From: Patescibacteria group bacterium
GTDB taxonomy: Bacteria; Patescibacteriota; Minisyncoccia; Moranbacterales; GWC2-37-73
Reading direction: 5' to 3'
Assembly: GCA_022709545.1 (NCBI GenBank)
Contig: JAKLIP010000003.1
Coordinates: 22,867-86,866, forward strand
DNA length: 64,000 bases
Positions within the stretch are counted from its first letter, which is position 1; each line of letters opens with the position of its first letter. Positions 55,400-63,902 of this stretch are shown in pieces. The notes beneath the pieces were generated by a model. It searched no databases and was not told the DNA's origin. It saw only the letters and a program-made list of their open reading frames with translations. The translations under genes and the position numbers were made by a program.

Positions 55400-58300
55400 T
55401 TAAATTTGATCGATGTCTTCTTCTGTTTTTTCATATTCTCCCAACTCATCTTCTTGCAAATCGTCATCTTTAAGTTTGGAATCAATAAGTTCGACATCTA
55501 AACATAAGCCTTTTAGTTCATTCACTAAAACATGGAAAGAGGCTGGTATGTTCGGACTTTTGATTTTTTCACCTTTAATTATAGATTCATATGCTTTTGA
55601 TCTCCCAAGAACATCATCTGATTTGATTGTAAGCATTTCTTGCAAAGTATAGGCTGCTCCATATCCTTCCAGCGCCCATACTTCCATTTCTCCGAAACGC
55701 TGTCCTCCAAATTGTGCTTTACCTCCAAGTGGTTGTTGAGTTATCAATGAATATGGTCCGATTGAGCGCATGTGCAGTTTATCCTCAACCAAGTGATTTA
55801 GTTTCATAACATACATAACGCCTACTGTTGTTTCGTTATCAAAAAATTCACCGGTTTTCCCATCAATCAATCTTACTTTTCCGCTTTCGGGGAGTCCAGC
55901 TTTTTTAAGTTCCTCCTTTATATCTTCTTCTGCAATTCCGTCCAGTGCAGGAGTTGCAACTTTATAACCAAGTTTAAAAGCTGCCCATCCGAGATGAGTT
56001 TCCAAAATCTGTCCGATATTCATACGGGACACAACTCCTAATGGATTAAGTATTACATCAATAGGAGTTCCGTCTGGCAAATATGGCATATCTTCAACTG
56101 GTGCGATTCTGGAAATAACTCCTTTGTTCCCGTGTCGTCCTGCTAATTTATCCCCAACAGAAACTTTGCGCAACTGTGCAACTGAAATTTGTATTTGCTT
56201 GATAACTCCAGTTGAAAGTTTGTCACCTTGTTCTCTAGAAAGTATTTTTATATCAACAATTTTACCATGTTCTCCGTGAGGCAGATAAAGTGAGGAATCT
56301 TTTACGTCTTTTGATTTTTCACCGAATATAGCTCTTAATAGCCTTTCTTCGGGTGTTAAATCACCTTCGCCTTTTGGAGTAATCTTGCCTACTAATATAT
56401 CTCCCGAAGAAACTTCCGCACCTATTCGGATTATTCCTGTTTCATCCAGATTCTTCAGTCTTTCCTCACCAATATTCGGGATGTCTCTAGTCACAATTTC
56501 TGGCCCGAGTTTTGTATCACGAACATCAATTGAAAAATCTTCAATATGAATAGAACTGTACCAGTCTTCTCTTAAAAGCCTCTCTGAAAGTATGATAGCA
56601 TCTTCATAGTTATAACCATCCCAAGGAATAAAAGCTACTAATGGATTCTGCCCTAAAGCTAATTCTCCATTTTCAGTTGCGGCACCATCAGCCAAAAGCT
56701 GACCCTTGGTCACAGCTTGTCCTTTTTCAACTCGAGGCAATTGGCTCATACTAGTAAAGGCATTGGATTTCTGGAAAGATTGAAGTTTATATTCTCGTTT
56801 AAAATTATCTTTTTTAGCTCCGACTGGGGCTTTTTCTTTAATGACAATATGATTAGCGTCAACTTCAATAACTTCTCCGTCATTAACTGCTAAAACAACC
56901 TGTCCTGAATCAGATGCGGCCTTATCTTCAATACCAGTTCCAACCAATGGAGCTTGCGGGACAATACATGGCACAGCCTGGCGTTGCATATTTGAACCCA
57001 TGAGAGCACGATTAGCATCATCATGTTCCAAAAATGGAATAAGGGAAGTTGCAATAGATATGCATTGTTTAGCAGACACATCTATGTAGTCCAATTTATC
57101 AGCTTCAATCATTTCAGGACTACCTTTAACACGAGCTTCTACTATTTCTTCTATTATATTGCGATTTTCATCCGTTTTAACACGTGCATGTGTAATAACG
57201 TGTCTGTCTTCAACTGTAGCATTTATATACTCTATTTCATCTGAAATATATGGTTTAATTTTAATATTCTTTTTGCTGCATTTATAAATTTTGTTGGCAA
57301 TTTCTTCAGTAATTTTATCTCCTGATTTTGCAATGCCTTCAATATCTTCATTTAGAACTCTGCTTATTAGATTTTCTGTTTTATTTTCTACTTCCTTGTG
57401 TAATTTTATGTAAGGAGTTTCTAAAAATCCAAAATCATTTATGCGAGCATAAGAAGCCATATGCCCCACCAACCCAATATTCGGACCTTCTGGAGTTTCG
57501 ATCGGACAAATGCGTCCATAATGTGAATGATGTACATCTCTGACTTCAAAACCTGCTCTTTCACGGGTTAACCCTCCTGGTCCCATAGCAGATAAGCGTC
57601 TTTTGTGTTCAAGTTCAGCCAAAGGATTGACTTGATCCATAAACTGGGAAAGCTGCGAACTTGAAAAAAACTCCTTAATGGCAGCAGCTACTGGCCTAGA
57701 GTTGATAAGTTGTCCTGGTACAACGGTTTCAACATCGCAGGTGCTCATACGATCTTTTATATTTCTAGCCATTCTTGCCATGCCGATGCGCAATTTATTC
57801 TGTACCAATTCTCCTACTCCCCTGACGCGTCGGTTGCCTAAGTGATCGATATCGTCGGCAATAGCGTGCGGGTCATTATTGAGACGTATAATTTCCTTAA
57901 TAATCAAAACCAGATCATCAACTAATAAAATTCTATTTTCTTCATTATCTTCGCGATTAACATTAAGTCGCTGATTCAAACGGTAACGTCCGACTGAGCC
58001 AAAATCATATTTTTCAAAATTGAAAAACATTGAATCGATTAATTGTTTTGCGTTTTCAACCGTTGCTAAATCTCCCGGCCTTATTCTTTTATAAATTTCT
58101 TTATATCCTTCTGCTTGATCTTTAGTCGTGTCTTTAGCTAAAGTTTCTTCAATAAAATTAAGATCACCATTATCGACATCCTTAAAAATTTTAATAATAG
58201 ATTCATTTTTTTGCATCCCAAAAGCACGTAAAAGCGCTGTGATAGGAATTTTTCTCTTGCGGTCAATACGGACATTTAACACTCCATCAAGCCCTGTATC

Positions 58301-58840
58301 AATTTCCAGCCAAGCACCTCTATTAGGAATGAGTTTAGCACCAAAAAGTTTTTTGCCTTTTTGATATTCCATAGTGAAAAAAACACCGCTTGACCTAATC
58401 AATTGGCTAACCACAACACGTTCAACACCGTTAATGACAAAGGTTCCGCGATCAGTCATTACCGGAAAGTCACCTAAATATATTTCTTGTTCTTTGATTT
58501 CTCCAGTTTTCTTAATCACTAAACGCGCTTTGGCTCTAAGAGGCGCTTCATAAGAAATGTTTTTATTTTTTGCAGTAATTTCGTCAGTTTTGGGTTCGTC
58601 TAAATAATAATCAGTGAGTGAAAGTTCAAGATCCTTTCCTGTAAAATCATTGATGGGGTTGATTTCGTCTAAAAGTTCCCGCAGTCCTTTTTCCAAAAAC
58701 CATTGATAGGCATCGCTTTGAGCTTCAATAAGATTTGGAAGCGAAACTACCAGCTGCTTGTGGAAAAATTTTCTACGTGACAGTGATGAAGATGCACCAT
58801 AGGACTCCTTAACCTTCAAGGCTTTTTTTTCTTTGACCAT
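55400..58840 (-). CDS. rpoB: DNA-directed RNA polymerase subunit beta
   Basis: 1,146 residues from the ATG at 58840; a GTG 15 bases earlier is possible but GGTGAGAG then fits as the ribosome site of the ATG. The rifampicin region SSQLSQFMDQVNPLAELEHK and RRLSAMGPGG is near residue 395. GHKGVIS-type (GRHGNKGVIS) and SIGPYSLITQQPLGGKAQFG motifs are present. Upstream is no rplJ/rplL; the gene has its own promoter and a leader of about 190 bases with a hairpin. Confidence 0.98.
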   Translation of the reverse strand: MVKEKKALKVKESYGASSSLSRRKFFHKQLVVSLPNLIEAQSDAYQWFLEKGLRELLDEINPINDFTGKDLELSLTDYYLDEPKTDEITAKNKNISYEAPLRAKARLVIKKTGEIKEQEIYLGDFPVMTDRGTFVINGVERVVVSQLIRSSGVFFTMEYQKGKKLFGAKLIPNRGAWLEIDTGLDGVLNVRIDRKRKIPITALLRAFGMQKNESIIKIFKDVDNGDLNFIEETLAKDTTKDQAEGYKEIYKRIRPGDLATVENAKQLIDSMFFNFEKYDFGSVGRYRLNQRLNVNREDNEENRILLVDDLVLIIKEIIRLNNDPHAIADDIDHLGNRRVRGVGELVQNKLRIGMARMARNIKDRMSTCDVETVVPGQLINSRPVAAAIKEFFSSSQLSQFMDQVNPLAELEHKRRLSAMGPGGLTRERAGFEVRDVHHSHYGRICPIETPEGPNIGLVGHMASYARINDFGFLETPYIKLHKEVENKTENLISRVLNEDIEGIAKSGDKITEEIANKIYKCSKKNIKIKPYISDEIEYINATVEDRHVITHARVKTDENRNIIEEIVEARVKGSPEMIEADKLDYIDVSAKQCISIATSLIPFLEHDDANRALMGSNMQRQAVPCIVPQAPLVGTGIEDKAASDSGQVVLAVNDGEVIEVDANHIVIKEKAPVGAKKDNFKREYKLQSFQKSNAFTSMSQLPRVEKGQAVTKGQLLADGAATENGELALGQNPLVAFIPWDGYNYEDAIILSERLLREDWYSSIHIEDFSIDVRDTKLGPEIVTRDIPNIGEERLKNLDETGIIRIGAEVSSGDILVGKITPKGEGDLTPEERLLRAIFGEKSKDVKDSSLYLPHGEHGKIVDIKILSREQGDKLSTGVIKQIQISVAQLRKVSVGDKLAGRHGNKGVISRIAPVEDMPYLPDGTPIDVILNPLGVVSRMNIGQILETHLGWAAFKLGYKVATPALDGIAEEDIKEELKKAGLPESGKVRLIDGKTGEFFDNETTVGVMYVMKLNHLVEDKLHMRSIGPYSLITQQPLGGKAQFGGQRFGEMEVWALEGYGAAYTLQEMLTIKSDDVLGRSKAYESIIKGEKIKSPNIPASFHVLVNELKGLCLDVELIDSKLKDDDLQEDELGEYEKTEEDIDQI

Positions 58841-58972
58841 AAAAACAACTCTCACCAGTTCTTCGTGTCTTCGATTAATGTCTAAGAAGCGCGAAGCTCA
58901 GTAGCGAGTTTAAATTAAGTCTATTAAATTATTTAGTTGTGTCTGTCATTCCCCTCTTGACAAAAAGATTGT

Positions 58973-58998
58973 GCCCTGTTTTCACCCAAAAACAGAGC
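58973..58998 (-). promoter_or_regulatory. Hairpin in the rpoB leader
   Basis: In the minus-strand transcript GCTCTGTTTT pairs with AAAACAGGGC (one U-G wobble), loop TGGGTG. A T5 run follows after six bases. It lies about 40 bases into a leader of about 190 bases. It could stabilise the mRNA or be part of a control element; the rest of the 317-base gap shows no gene. Confidence 0.45.
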
Positions 58999-59039
58999 AA
59001 AAAATAGAAGTACTTTCCTAAATCATGTATGTGCACACA

Positions 59040-59068
59040 AAAATATCATATATGTAAAATGTTGTCAA
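59040..59068 (-). promoter_or_regulatory. rpoBC promoter
   Basis: Minus-strand consensus TTGACA (59063-59068), 17-base spacer, TATTTT (59040-59045) preceded by TGA. Confidence 0.65.
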
Positions 59069-59112
59069 CTGCGCCTATAAACCAGAAACCTTTTTATATA
59101 AAATAATTATAT

Positions 59113-59138
59113 AAAAACCGCTTTTACAAGCGGTTTTT
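59113..59138 (-). terminator. Intrinsic terminator after the 85-residue basic protein gene
   Basis: AAAAACCGCTT, loop TTAC and AAGCGGTTTTT make an 11-bp stem, 20 bases after the stop at 59158. Confidence 0.85.
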
Positions 59139-59157
59139 TAACAAGAAGATTGTTTTT

Positions 59158-59415
59158 TTATTTTTTCTTCTTTTTTGAGACTGCAACTATTAAACCGGTA
59201 ATTGCTGCTCCAAGGGCTGCTCCTATCCCAGCAGAAATTGCAGCCGCTTTTTTAGGATTTTTTTTGATGTAGTTTCCAACTTTTTTTACAGCTACATCCA
59301 TTTCCTTTTTAATTTTTTCATATTCCTTCATTGCAATTTTCTCAAGATCCGCACCTTTTTTTTGAGCAATTAAAATGTTCTTATTAATTGCTTTTTTTAC
59401 TTTTCTTGTATTCAT
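59158..59415 (-). CDS. Small DUF883-like membrane-associated protein (85 aa)
   Basis: The N-terminal 50 residues are highly charged and helical (KKGADLEKIAMKEYEKIKKE), then KNPKKAAAISAGIGAALGAA leads into one glycine/alanine-rich hydrophobic helix and a KKKKK end. This shape is that of the ElaB/YqjD/DUF883 group, which in E. coli associates with membrane and ribosomes. The assignment is by pattern only. It lies in a run of small envelope genes upstream of rpoB and is closed by a terminator. Confidence 0.6.
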   Translation of the reverse strand: MNTRKVKKAINKNILIAQKKGADLEKIAMKEYEKIKKEMDVAVKKVGNYIKKNPKKAAAISAGIGAALGAAITGLIVAVSKKKKK

Positions 59416-59479
59416 GTTTTATTTAATTAAATTATTTAAAGTAGGATTTTAGCCTACAAAACTAACGGTTACTAAAATT

Positions 59480-59776
59480 TCAATCTTTAGACAATATATA
59501 ACCAAATATAATAACAACAAAGCCTACTAAACTCCAGCCAACCCATTGCAATTCATCACTTAAAAAAGTATTAACCATTATAGCAATACTTGTCAGAAAA
59601 AAAATAGCTCCAATCAACAATAAAATAGCTCCAATTGTACGTCTTTTCAGTTGATTTATAAATAGAGCAATTTTTTTAGATATATTGTTGCCAAAACGTT
59701 CAAGTATGTTACTTGCAAATCCTTGCAGAATTTTTTTCAGCTCGTTTTTATCTTCTTTTTTGTTTTTATTTTTCAT
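59480..59776 (-). CDS. Small two-helix membrane protein, holin-superfamily-like (98 aa)
   Basis: A charged N terminus of about 45 residues is followed by two transmembrane helices (TIGAILLLIGAIFFLTSIAI and WSLVGFVVIIFGYILS). The arrangement resembles the phage holin 3_6/DUF1469 group, common as small housekeeping membrane proteins. There are no phage genes around, so a lysis role is unlikely. It is 64 bases before the 85-residue gene on the same strand. Confidence 0.6.
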   Translation of the reverse strand: MKNKNKKEDKNELKKILQGFASNILERFGNNISKKIALFINQLKRRTIGAILLLIGAIFFLTSIAIMVNTFLSDELQWVGWSLVGFVVIIFGYILSKD

Positions 59777-59850
59777 TTCTATTGCTGATTAATTTTAATA
59801 AATTTTATATCCGCCTTATGTCATAGTAATTATAACAGGTTTTTATTTTT

Positions 59851-60108
59851 TCACCTAATATTCCAGGCCTTAACAATTGACTGCACAATCCTTGTGGAAG
59901 TCACCCCTGATATTTCACTGACTTTGGGAATTATTCTTTCCACTTTTTCTTTCGGAATCTTATTTTTTCTAAGCAATTCATTGATTTTTGGCAAAAGTTG
60001 TTCACTCAAAGAATACTCTCCTTGCCAAGCATGTTCTGCAATTATTTTGCGTCCTGATTTTATTGATAATTTTATATTATTACCGTCTAAAAAAATATAT
60101 AGAATCAT
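59851..60108 (-). CDS. Mini TsaB-like protein (N-terminal domain only, 85 aa)
   Basis: MILYIFLDGNNIKLSIKSG resembles the first two strands of TsaB (YeaZ). YSLSEQLLPKINELLRKN matches the HSERLLPLIEELL helix, and SEISGVTSTRIVQSIVKAW occupies the place of GPGSFTGLRIG. The protein ends where the C-terminal half of TsaB would begin (TsaB is about 230 residues). TsaB is a non-catalytic partner of TsaD in t6A synthesis; a reduced scaffold is possible, or another ASKHA-fold function. The identification is by eye. Confidence 0.55.
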   Translation of the reverse strand: MILYIFLDGNNIKLSIKSGRKIIAEHAWQGEYSLSEQLLPKINELLRKNKIPKEKVERIIPKVSEISGVTSTRIVQSIVKAWNIR

Positions 60109-60140
60109 AAGCTGTATAATTTTAAATTATAAATTCCAGA

Positions 60141-60878
60141 TTATTTATCAATCTTGTCCCAATCTATATTCCACGGATCAGTTTTTCTTCCTGGCGCAAT
60201 ATCATTATGGCCTAGAACATATTTTATTTGGTACTGTTTTTTAAGCAAATCTATCAGCCAATTCAGTGAATCGTATTGATTATCAGTAAATTTTCCTTCC
60301 TTAATATTTATCATCTCAATTCCGACAGAAAAGTTGTTTACATCAGTACGTCCATCTGGCATTTTACTGGTTCCGGCATGATAAGCAATATCCTGGTCTG
60401 CAACAAGACGATAAATTTTCCCGCCACGATCAATGAGATAATGAGGAGAAACTCCATATTGTTTATACTCCGCAATAACGCCCTCAACACTATACGGATC
60501 GTTACCTATGGCATCGTATGCTGAATGTACTATTATTGTATCTATTTTCCTGTTACTGGAAATTTTAAATCCCCACGAAACAAGTCTGCTTATAATTTTA
60601 TCTTCTTTATTTTCTCTGCTACTTGTCGTTTGTTCTTTGTCAATTGTTGTTTGTTGTTTATCATTTATAACTACTTCTTGAATACTATTTCCTGTTTCTT
60701 GATTCCCATTTTCTGATTTCTGATTACTGTTTTCTGCCTCCTGCCCATTGTTTATCGCCTGTTGACTCTGAACTGAAATTTGTATAGTTTTTTTCTGACG
60801 AAAAAGTATAAACCCGAAAATTACCAATAAAATTATGGCGATAAAAATAATAATTGATATGATAATTCTCTTTTGCAT
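60141..60878 (-). CDS. Membrane-anchored N-acetylmuramoyl-L-alanine amidase (Amidase_2)
   Basis: 245 residues. An N-terminal transmembrane helix (IIISIIIFIAIILLVIFGFI) is followed by a repetitive Asn/Gln/Glu/Thr linker (residues 35-95) and then the amidase domain. TIIVHSAYD supplies the first zinc histidine, PHYLIDRGGKIYRLV and AYHAGTS follow, and LGHNDIAPGRKTDPW has the remaining ligands. It cuts between N-acetylmuramic acid and L-alanine in peptidoglycan, outside the membrane. It lies 20 bases after the PBP gene, so synthesis and cleavage may be co-expressed. Confidence 0.9.
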   Translation of the reverse strand: MQKRIIISIIIFIAIILLVIFGFILFRQKKTIQISVQSQQAINNGQEAENSNQKSENGNQETGNSIQEVVINDKQQTTIDKEQTTSSRENKEDKIISRLVSWGFKISSNRKIDTIIVHSAYDAIGNDPYSVEGVIAEYKQYGVSPHYLIDRGGKIYRLVADQDIAYHAGTSKMPDGRTDVNNFSVGIEMINIKEGKFTDNQYDSLNWLIDLLKKQYQIKYVLGHNDIAPGRKTDPWNIDWDKIDK

Positions 60879-60898
60879 ATCTTAAATTTAATAAAAAT

Positions 60899-63070
60899 TT
60901 AATCGTCCTCTTCATCTTCCTCGTCCTCATCCTTTCCTTTTTGGTTTTTGAACTGATCTAACCATTGGTTAAACATAGGATCGGTGGGATCAGGCATAGC
61001 GATATTCATAAACTTTCCTGAATCATCTTTGCCGTAACCATATTCCAGTTTTATGCTGACCTTATCTGAATCTGTTTTTTTTGCCTTATCTTCTGATATT
61101 TTTTTGCCAGACTTATTATTATAATAAACAATTCTGGCAGTTATGCCAGCTATCTGTTCTTTGTCTTTTACAACTTCATAAGGCACAAACTCTTCATTAG
61201 ATTTATTGGCTAAAACCCGAATCATAAAATCATTCCAAATTGGAGCTGCCACGTAAACTCCGTCTGAACCGATTTTCATGGCGTGATTGTCATTGTTGCC
61301 TGCCCATACTCCAACAGCCAAGGAAGGCGTATATCCAACTGTCCAAGCATCGCGAAACCCAGAAGTCGTTCCAGTTTTAGCTGCCACTGTTTTGCCTTTC
61401 AAAGTCAGCGGGCTGTTAGAGCCAAAAACTGGCGCACGTGCACTGTTATCCGAAAGAATTGAATTTATCTTGCGCGCAACCTGCTCATTCAAAACTCTTT
61501 GCGGATCAATTTTTCCTTCCTGGATAATTTTTCCTGCGCTGTTGGTAATTTTAGTTATTGCTCGAGCCTTATTTCTGATTCCATCATTGGCAAAAACTGA
61601 AAAAGCACTGGCCATATCAACAAGCTTTACTTCGCCTCCGCCTAAAACCAGCGATAAGCCATATCGCTTGCGATCATTGAGAGTTGTAATTCCCATTTTA
61701 TGAGCTAGATCTATTGTGCCGTCTATCCCAGCTAAATATAATATTTTGACTGCCGGTATATTGAGTGACATCGACAAAGTGCTACGTAAAGGAAGCAATC
61801 CATGGAATTGGCCATCGTAATTTACAGGGATATAATCTTTACCGGTTCCGTCAGGACCAAAATTAGTTTCTGCGTCTAAAATCATAGTTTCTGGCTGATA
61901 GCCAAGTTCAAAAGCGTGCGCATAAGCAAAAGGCTTAAAGGAAGACCCTGGCTGACGTAGGCTAGTAGCTATATTAACTTCGCCATCTATGGATTTGTCA
62001 AAATAATCTTTGCTGCCGACCATAACCAGCACATTTCCGTTTTTAGGATCAACTGCTACCAGAGCGGCATTGGTTGCACCGCGTGAAATATTTTTCTGCG
62101 ATCCTCTGAACACAGCATCTTCTGCAATTTTCTGCATATTATAATCTAAAGAAGTGTATATTTTCAATCCTCCCGTTTGTATAAAATCTTCTCCGTATTT
62201 TTTTTCTAGTTCATCAAGCACGAAAAATACAAAATGTGGCGCAACTATCGGTTGGCTTAGCGGCTTAACTTTTTCAAGAGTGTTTACTGACATGGCTTTC
62301 TGCATTTCTTCTTTTGTTATAAGTCTTGTATCGCTTATCTTTTGCAAAATATCTTTTTGACGTATAACGAGGGCATTGCGATTAGAGCTGTATGGGGAAT
62401 AATAGGAAGTGGCTTTTGGTAAGGCAGCTAAAAATGCAGCTTCATCTAAAGTCAGTTCTATGGCTTTTTTACCAAAATATGTTTCACTGGCAGTTTCCAC
62501 ACCATAAGTGTTGGCGCCAAAAGGAATCTCGTTTATATATTGGTCTAAAATTTCATCTTTCGTGTAATTTATTTCCATTTTTATGGCAAAAACAGCTTCC
62601 AACACTTTACGTTTGAGTGTTTGCTCTTTGGTCAGAAAAGCCATACGCGCTAATTGCTGGGTTATGGTTGAAGCTCCTTGCCTGATTTCATTGTGTTTTA
62701 TGTTAACTTTAATAGCGCGCAAGATTGCCATAGGATCTATCCCAATATGATGATAAAAATTAGCATCTTCAGTCGCAATAATAGCAATTCTCATATAATC
62801 TGGAATTTCATCGTGAGAAACCAGCCTGCGATTTTCTTCTCCATAAAGTTCATATAGCACATGTTCACCTGTACTGTCATAAATTATAGATGTTTGGGCA
62901 ATTTTACGTTTGATTAGCTGGTCGGCAGAAGGAACTGCACCGTAATATAGCCACAGTATCGTCCCAGCGAGCAAAATTCCAATGATAATTGCAATATTAC
63001 GAAAACTAAAAGTTTTTTCTCTTATTTGAGGGAAAAATGCATTAATCTTTTTTATTACTTTATCTTTCAT
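60899..63070 (-). CDS. Class A penicillin-binding protein (PBP1A type)
   Basis: 723 residues. An N-terminal membrane anchor lies near 24-44. The GT51 glycosyltransferase domain has ATEDANFYHHIGIDPMAI, with its catalytic glutamate, and RQGASTITQQLAR. The transpeptidase has QPGSSFKPFAYA (SxxK), the SLN triad in MSMSLNIPAV and VAAKTGTTSGFRDAW (KTG). An acidic tail KDEDEEDEEDD ends it. It polymerises and cross-links peptidoglycan at the outer face of the membrane. It precedes the amidase gene. Confidence 0.95.
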   Translation of the reverse strand: MKDKVIKKINAFFPQIREKTFSFRNIAIIIGILLAGTILWLYYGAVPSADQLIKRKIAQTSIIYDSTGEHVLYELYGEENRRLVSHDEIPDYMRIAIIATEDANFYHHIGIDPMAILRAIKVNIKHNEIRQGASTITQQLARMAFLTKEQTLKRKVLEAVFAIKMEINYTKDEILDQYINEIPFGANTYGVETASETYFGKKAIELTLDEAAFLAALPKATSYYSPYSSNRNALVIRQKDILQKISDTRLITKEEMQKAMSVNTLEKVKPLSQPIVAPHFVFFVLDELEKKYGEDFIQTGGLKIYTSLDYNMQKIAEDAVFRGSQKNISRGATNAALVAVDPKNGNVLVMVGSKDYFDKSIDGEVNIATSLRQPGSSFKPFAYAHAFELGYQPETMILDAETNFGPDGTGKDYIPVNYDGQFHGLLPLRSTLSMSLNIPAVKILYLAGIDGTIDLAHKMGITTLNDRKRYGLSLVLGGGEVKLVDMASAFSVFANDGIRNKARAITKITNSAGKIIQEGKIDPQRVLNEQVARKINSILSDNSARAPVFGSNSPLTLKGKTVAAKTGTTSGFRDAWTVGYTPSLAVGVWAGNNDNHAMKIGSDGVYVAAPIWNDFMIRVLANKSNEEFVPYEVVKDKEQIAGITARIVYYNNKSGKKISEDKAKKTDSDKVSIKLEYGYGKDDSGKFMNIAMPDPTDPMFNQWLDQFKNQKGKDEDEEDEEDD

Positions 63071-63157
63071 AAAATCAATAACTACATTATCTTATTTATT
63101 CATCCTTTTAAGCATAGCGCTAGCGCACTAAGCCCTTTAACATCCTATAAAAAAGAT

Positions 63158-63625
63158 TTACTTTATTGAAACTAATTCTACATCAAAAATAAGAGTTGAA
63201 TTGGCTGGTATAGAACCAATCGCTCTGGAACCATATCCAAATTCGGCTGGAATTGTCAAAGTTCTTTTCTCTCCGACTTTAGCCCCGATAAATCCCTGCT
63301 CCCAACCCTGGATAACCCTACCTGCGCCAACTGTAAATTCAAAAGGTACTCCCCGATCCAAACTTGAATCAAACTTGGTCCCATCTAAAAGTCTGCCGGT
63401 ATAATGAACACTTATCGTGTCTCCGTCTTTAACTTGTCTTTCTCCTGTTCCCTCCTGGGTTGTTTTAATTTCTAATTGCATAGTTTTATTTTCATTAGAT
63501 TTATTATTTTTTTGTTCTATATTTTTTTCCGTTATCGGAGCGTTTACTACATTTTTTTTGTTAAGCAATACGCCAATAATAATTACCACAATTATTATTA
63601 AAATTAAAATGAGTTTCTTTTTCAT
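63158..63625 (-). CDS. Membrane-anchored FKBP-type peptidyl-prolyl isomerase
   Basis: 155 residues. One N-terminal transmembrane helix (LILILIIIVVIIIGVLL) and a linker are followed by a complete FKBP domain: VHYTGRLLDGTKFDSS, VIQGWEQGFIGAKVGEKR and PAEFGYGSRAIGSIPANSTL. It assists folding of exported proteins, which suits the many secreted repeat proteins in this window. A near-perfect palindrome GCGCTAGCGC lies after it at 63117-63126. Confidence 0.95.
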   Translation of the reverse strand: MKKKLILILIIIVVIIIGVLLNKKNVVNAPITEKNIEQKNNKSNENKTMQLEIKTTQEGTGERQVKDGDTISVHYTGRLLDGTKFDSSLDRGVPFEFTVGAGRVIQGWEQGFIGAKVGEKRTLTIPAEFGYGSRAIGSIPANSTLIFDVELVSIK

Positions 63626-63670
63626 ATTGATAATTTTATAAAATTTTTACAAAAATAATTTACTTAATTG

Positions 63671-63741
63671 AGCGGGATACCAGAATCGGACTGGCGCCTT
63701 AACCTTGGGAAGGTCACGTACTGCCACTATACTAATCCCGC
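63671..63741 (-). tRNA. tRNA-Gly, anticodon CCC
   Basis: The minus strand folds as a full cloverleaf. The acceptor is GCGGGAT/ATCCCGC and the D-stem GTA/TAC with GG in the loop. The anticodon stem is TGACC/GGTTA with loop TTCCCAA (anticodon CCC), and the T-stem is GCCAG/CTGGT. The discriminator base is U, as in bacterial tRNA-Gly. CCA is not encoded. The T-loop reads TCCGATT, so the usual TT at 54-55 is TC. A TATAAT box at 63754-63759 lies 12 bases upstream. Confidence 0.93.
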
Positions 63742-63857
63742 CTTACTTAAATAATTATAAAGAAAAAATTTTATTTTAGGAAGTTTCTTAGTACTTATTA
63801 TCTTTATTGTAAAATATGAATTTCGAAAAAAAAGGTTCTTGGGATCAATCTAACTAA

Positions 63858-63884
63858 AAAAACACCCCGGTGAGGGGTGTTTTT
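63858..63884 (-). terminator. Intrinsic terminator after the gene at the right edge
   Basis: AAAAACACCCC, loop GGTGA and GGGGTGTTTTT form an 11-bp stem 18 bases after the stop codon at 63903. Confidence 0.85.
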
Positions 63885-63902
63885 GAATTTCTTTTAATTA
63901 AG

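Noticed and set aside
59480..59776. Holin-like gene as part of a lysis cassette
   Set aside because: There are no phage genes around. The L,D-transpeptidase and amidase nearby have membrane or export signals of housekeeping wall enzymes.
63117..63126. Palindrome GCGCTAGCGC between the FKBP and PBP genes
   Set aside because: Only 10 bases and no U tract, so it is not a terminator; may be a chance site.
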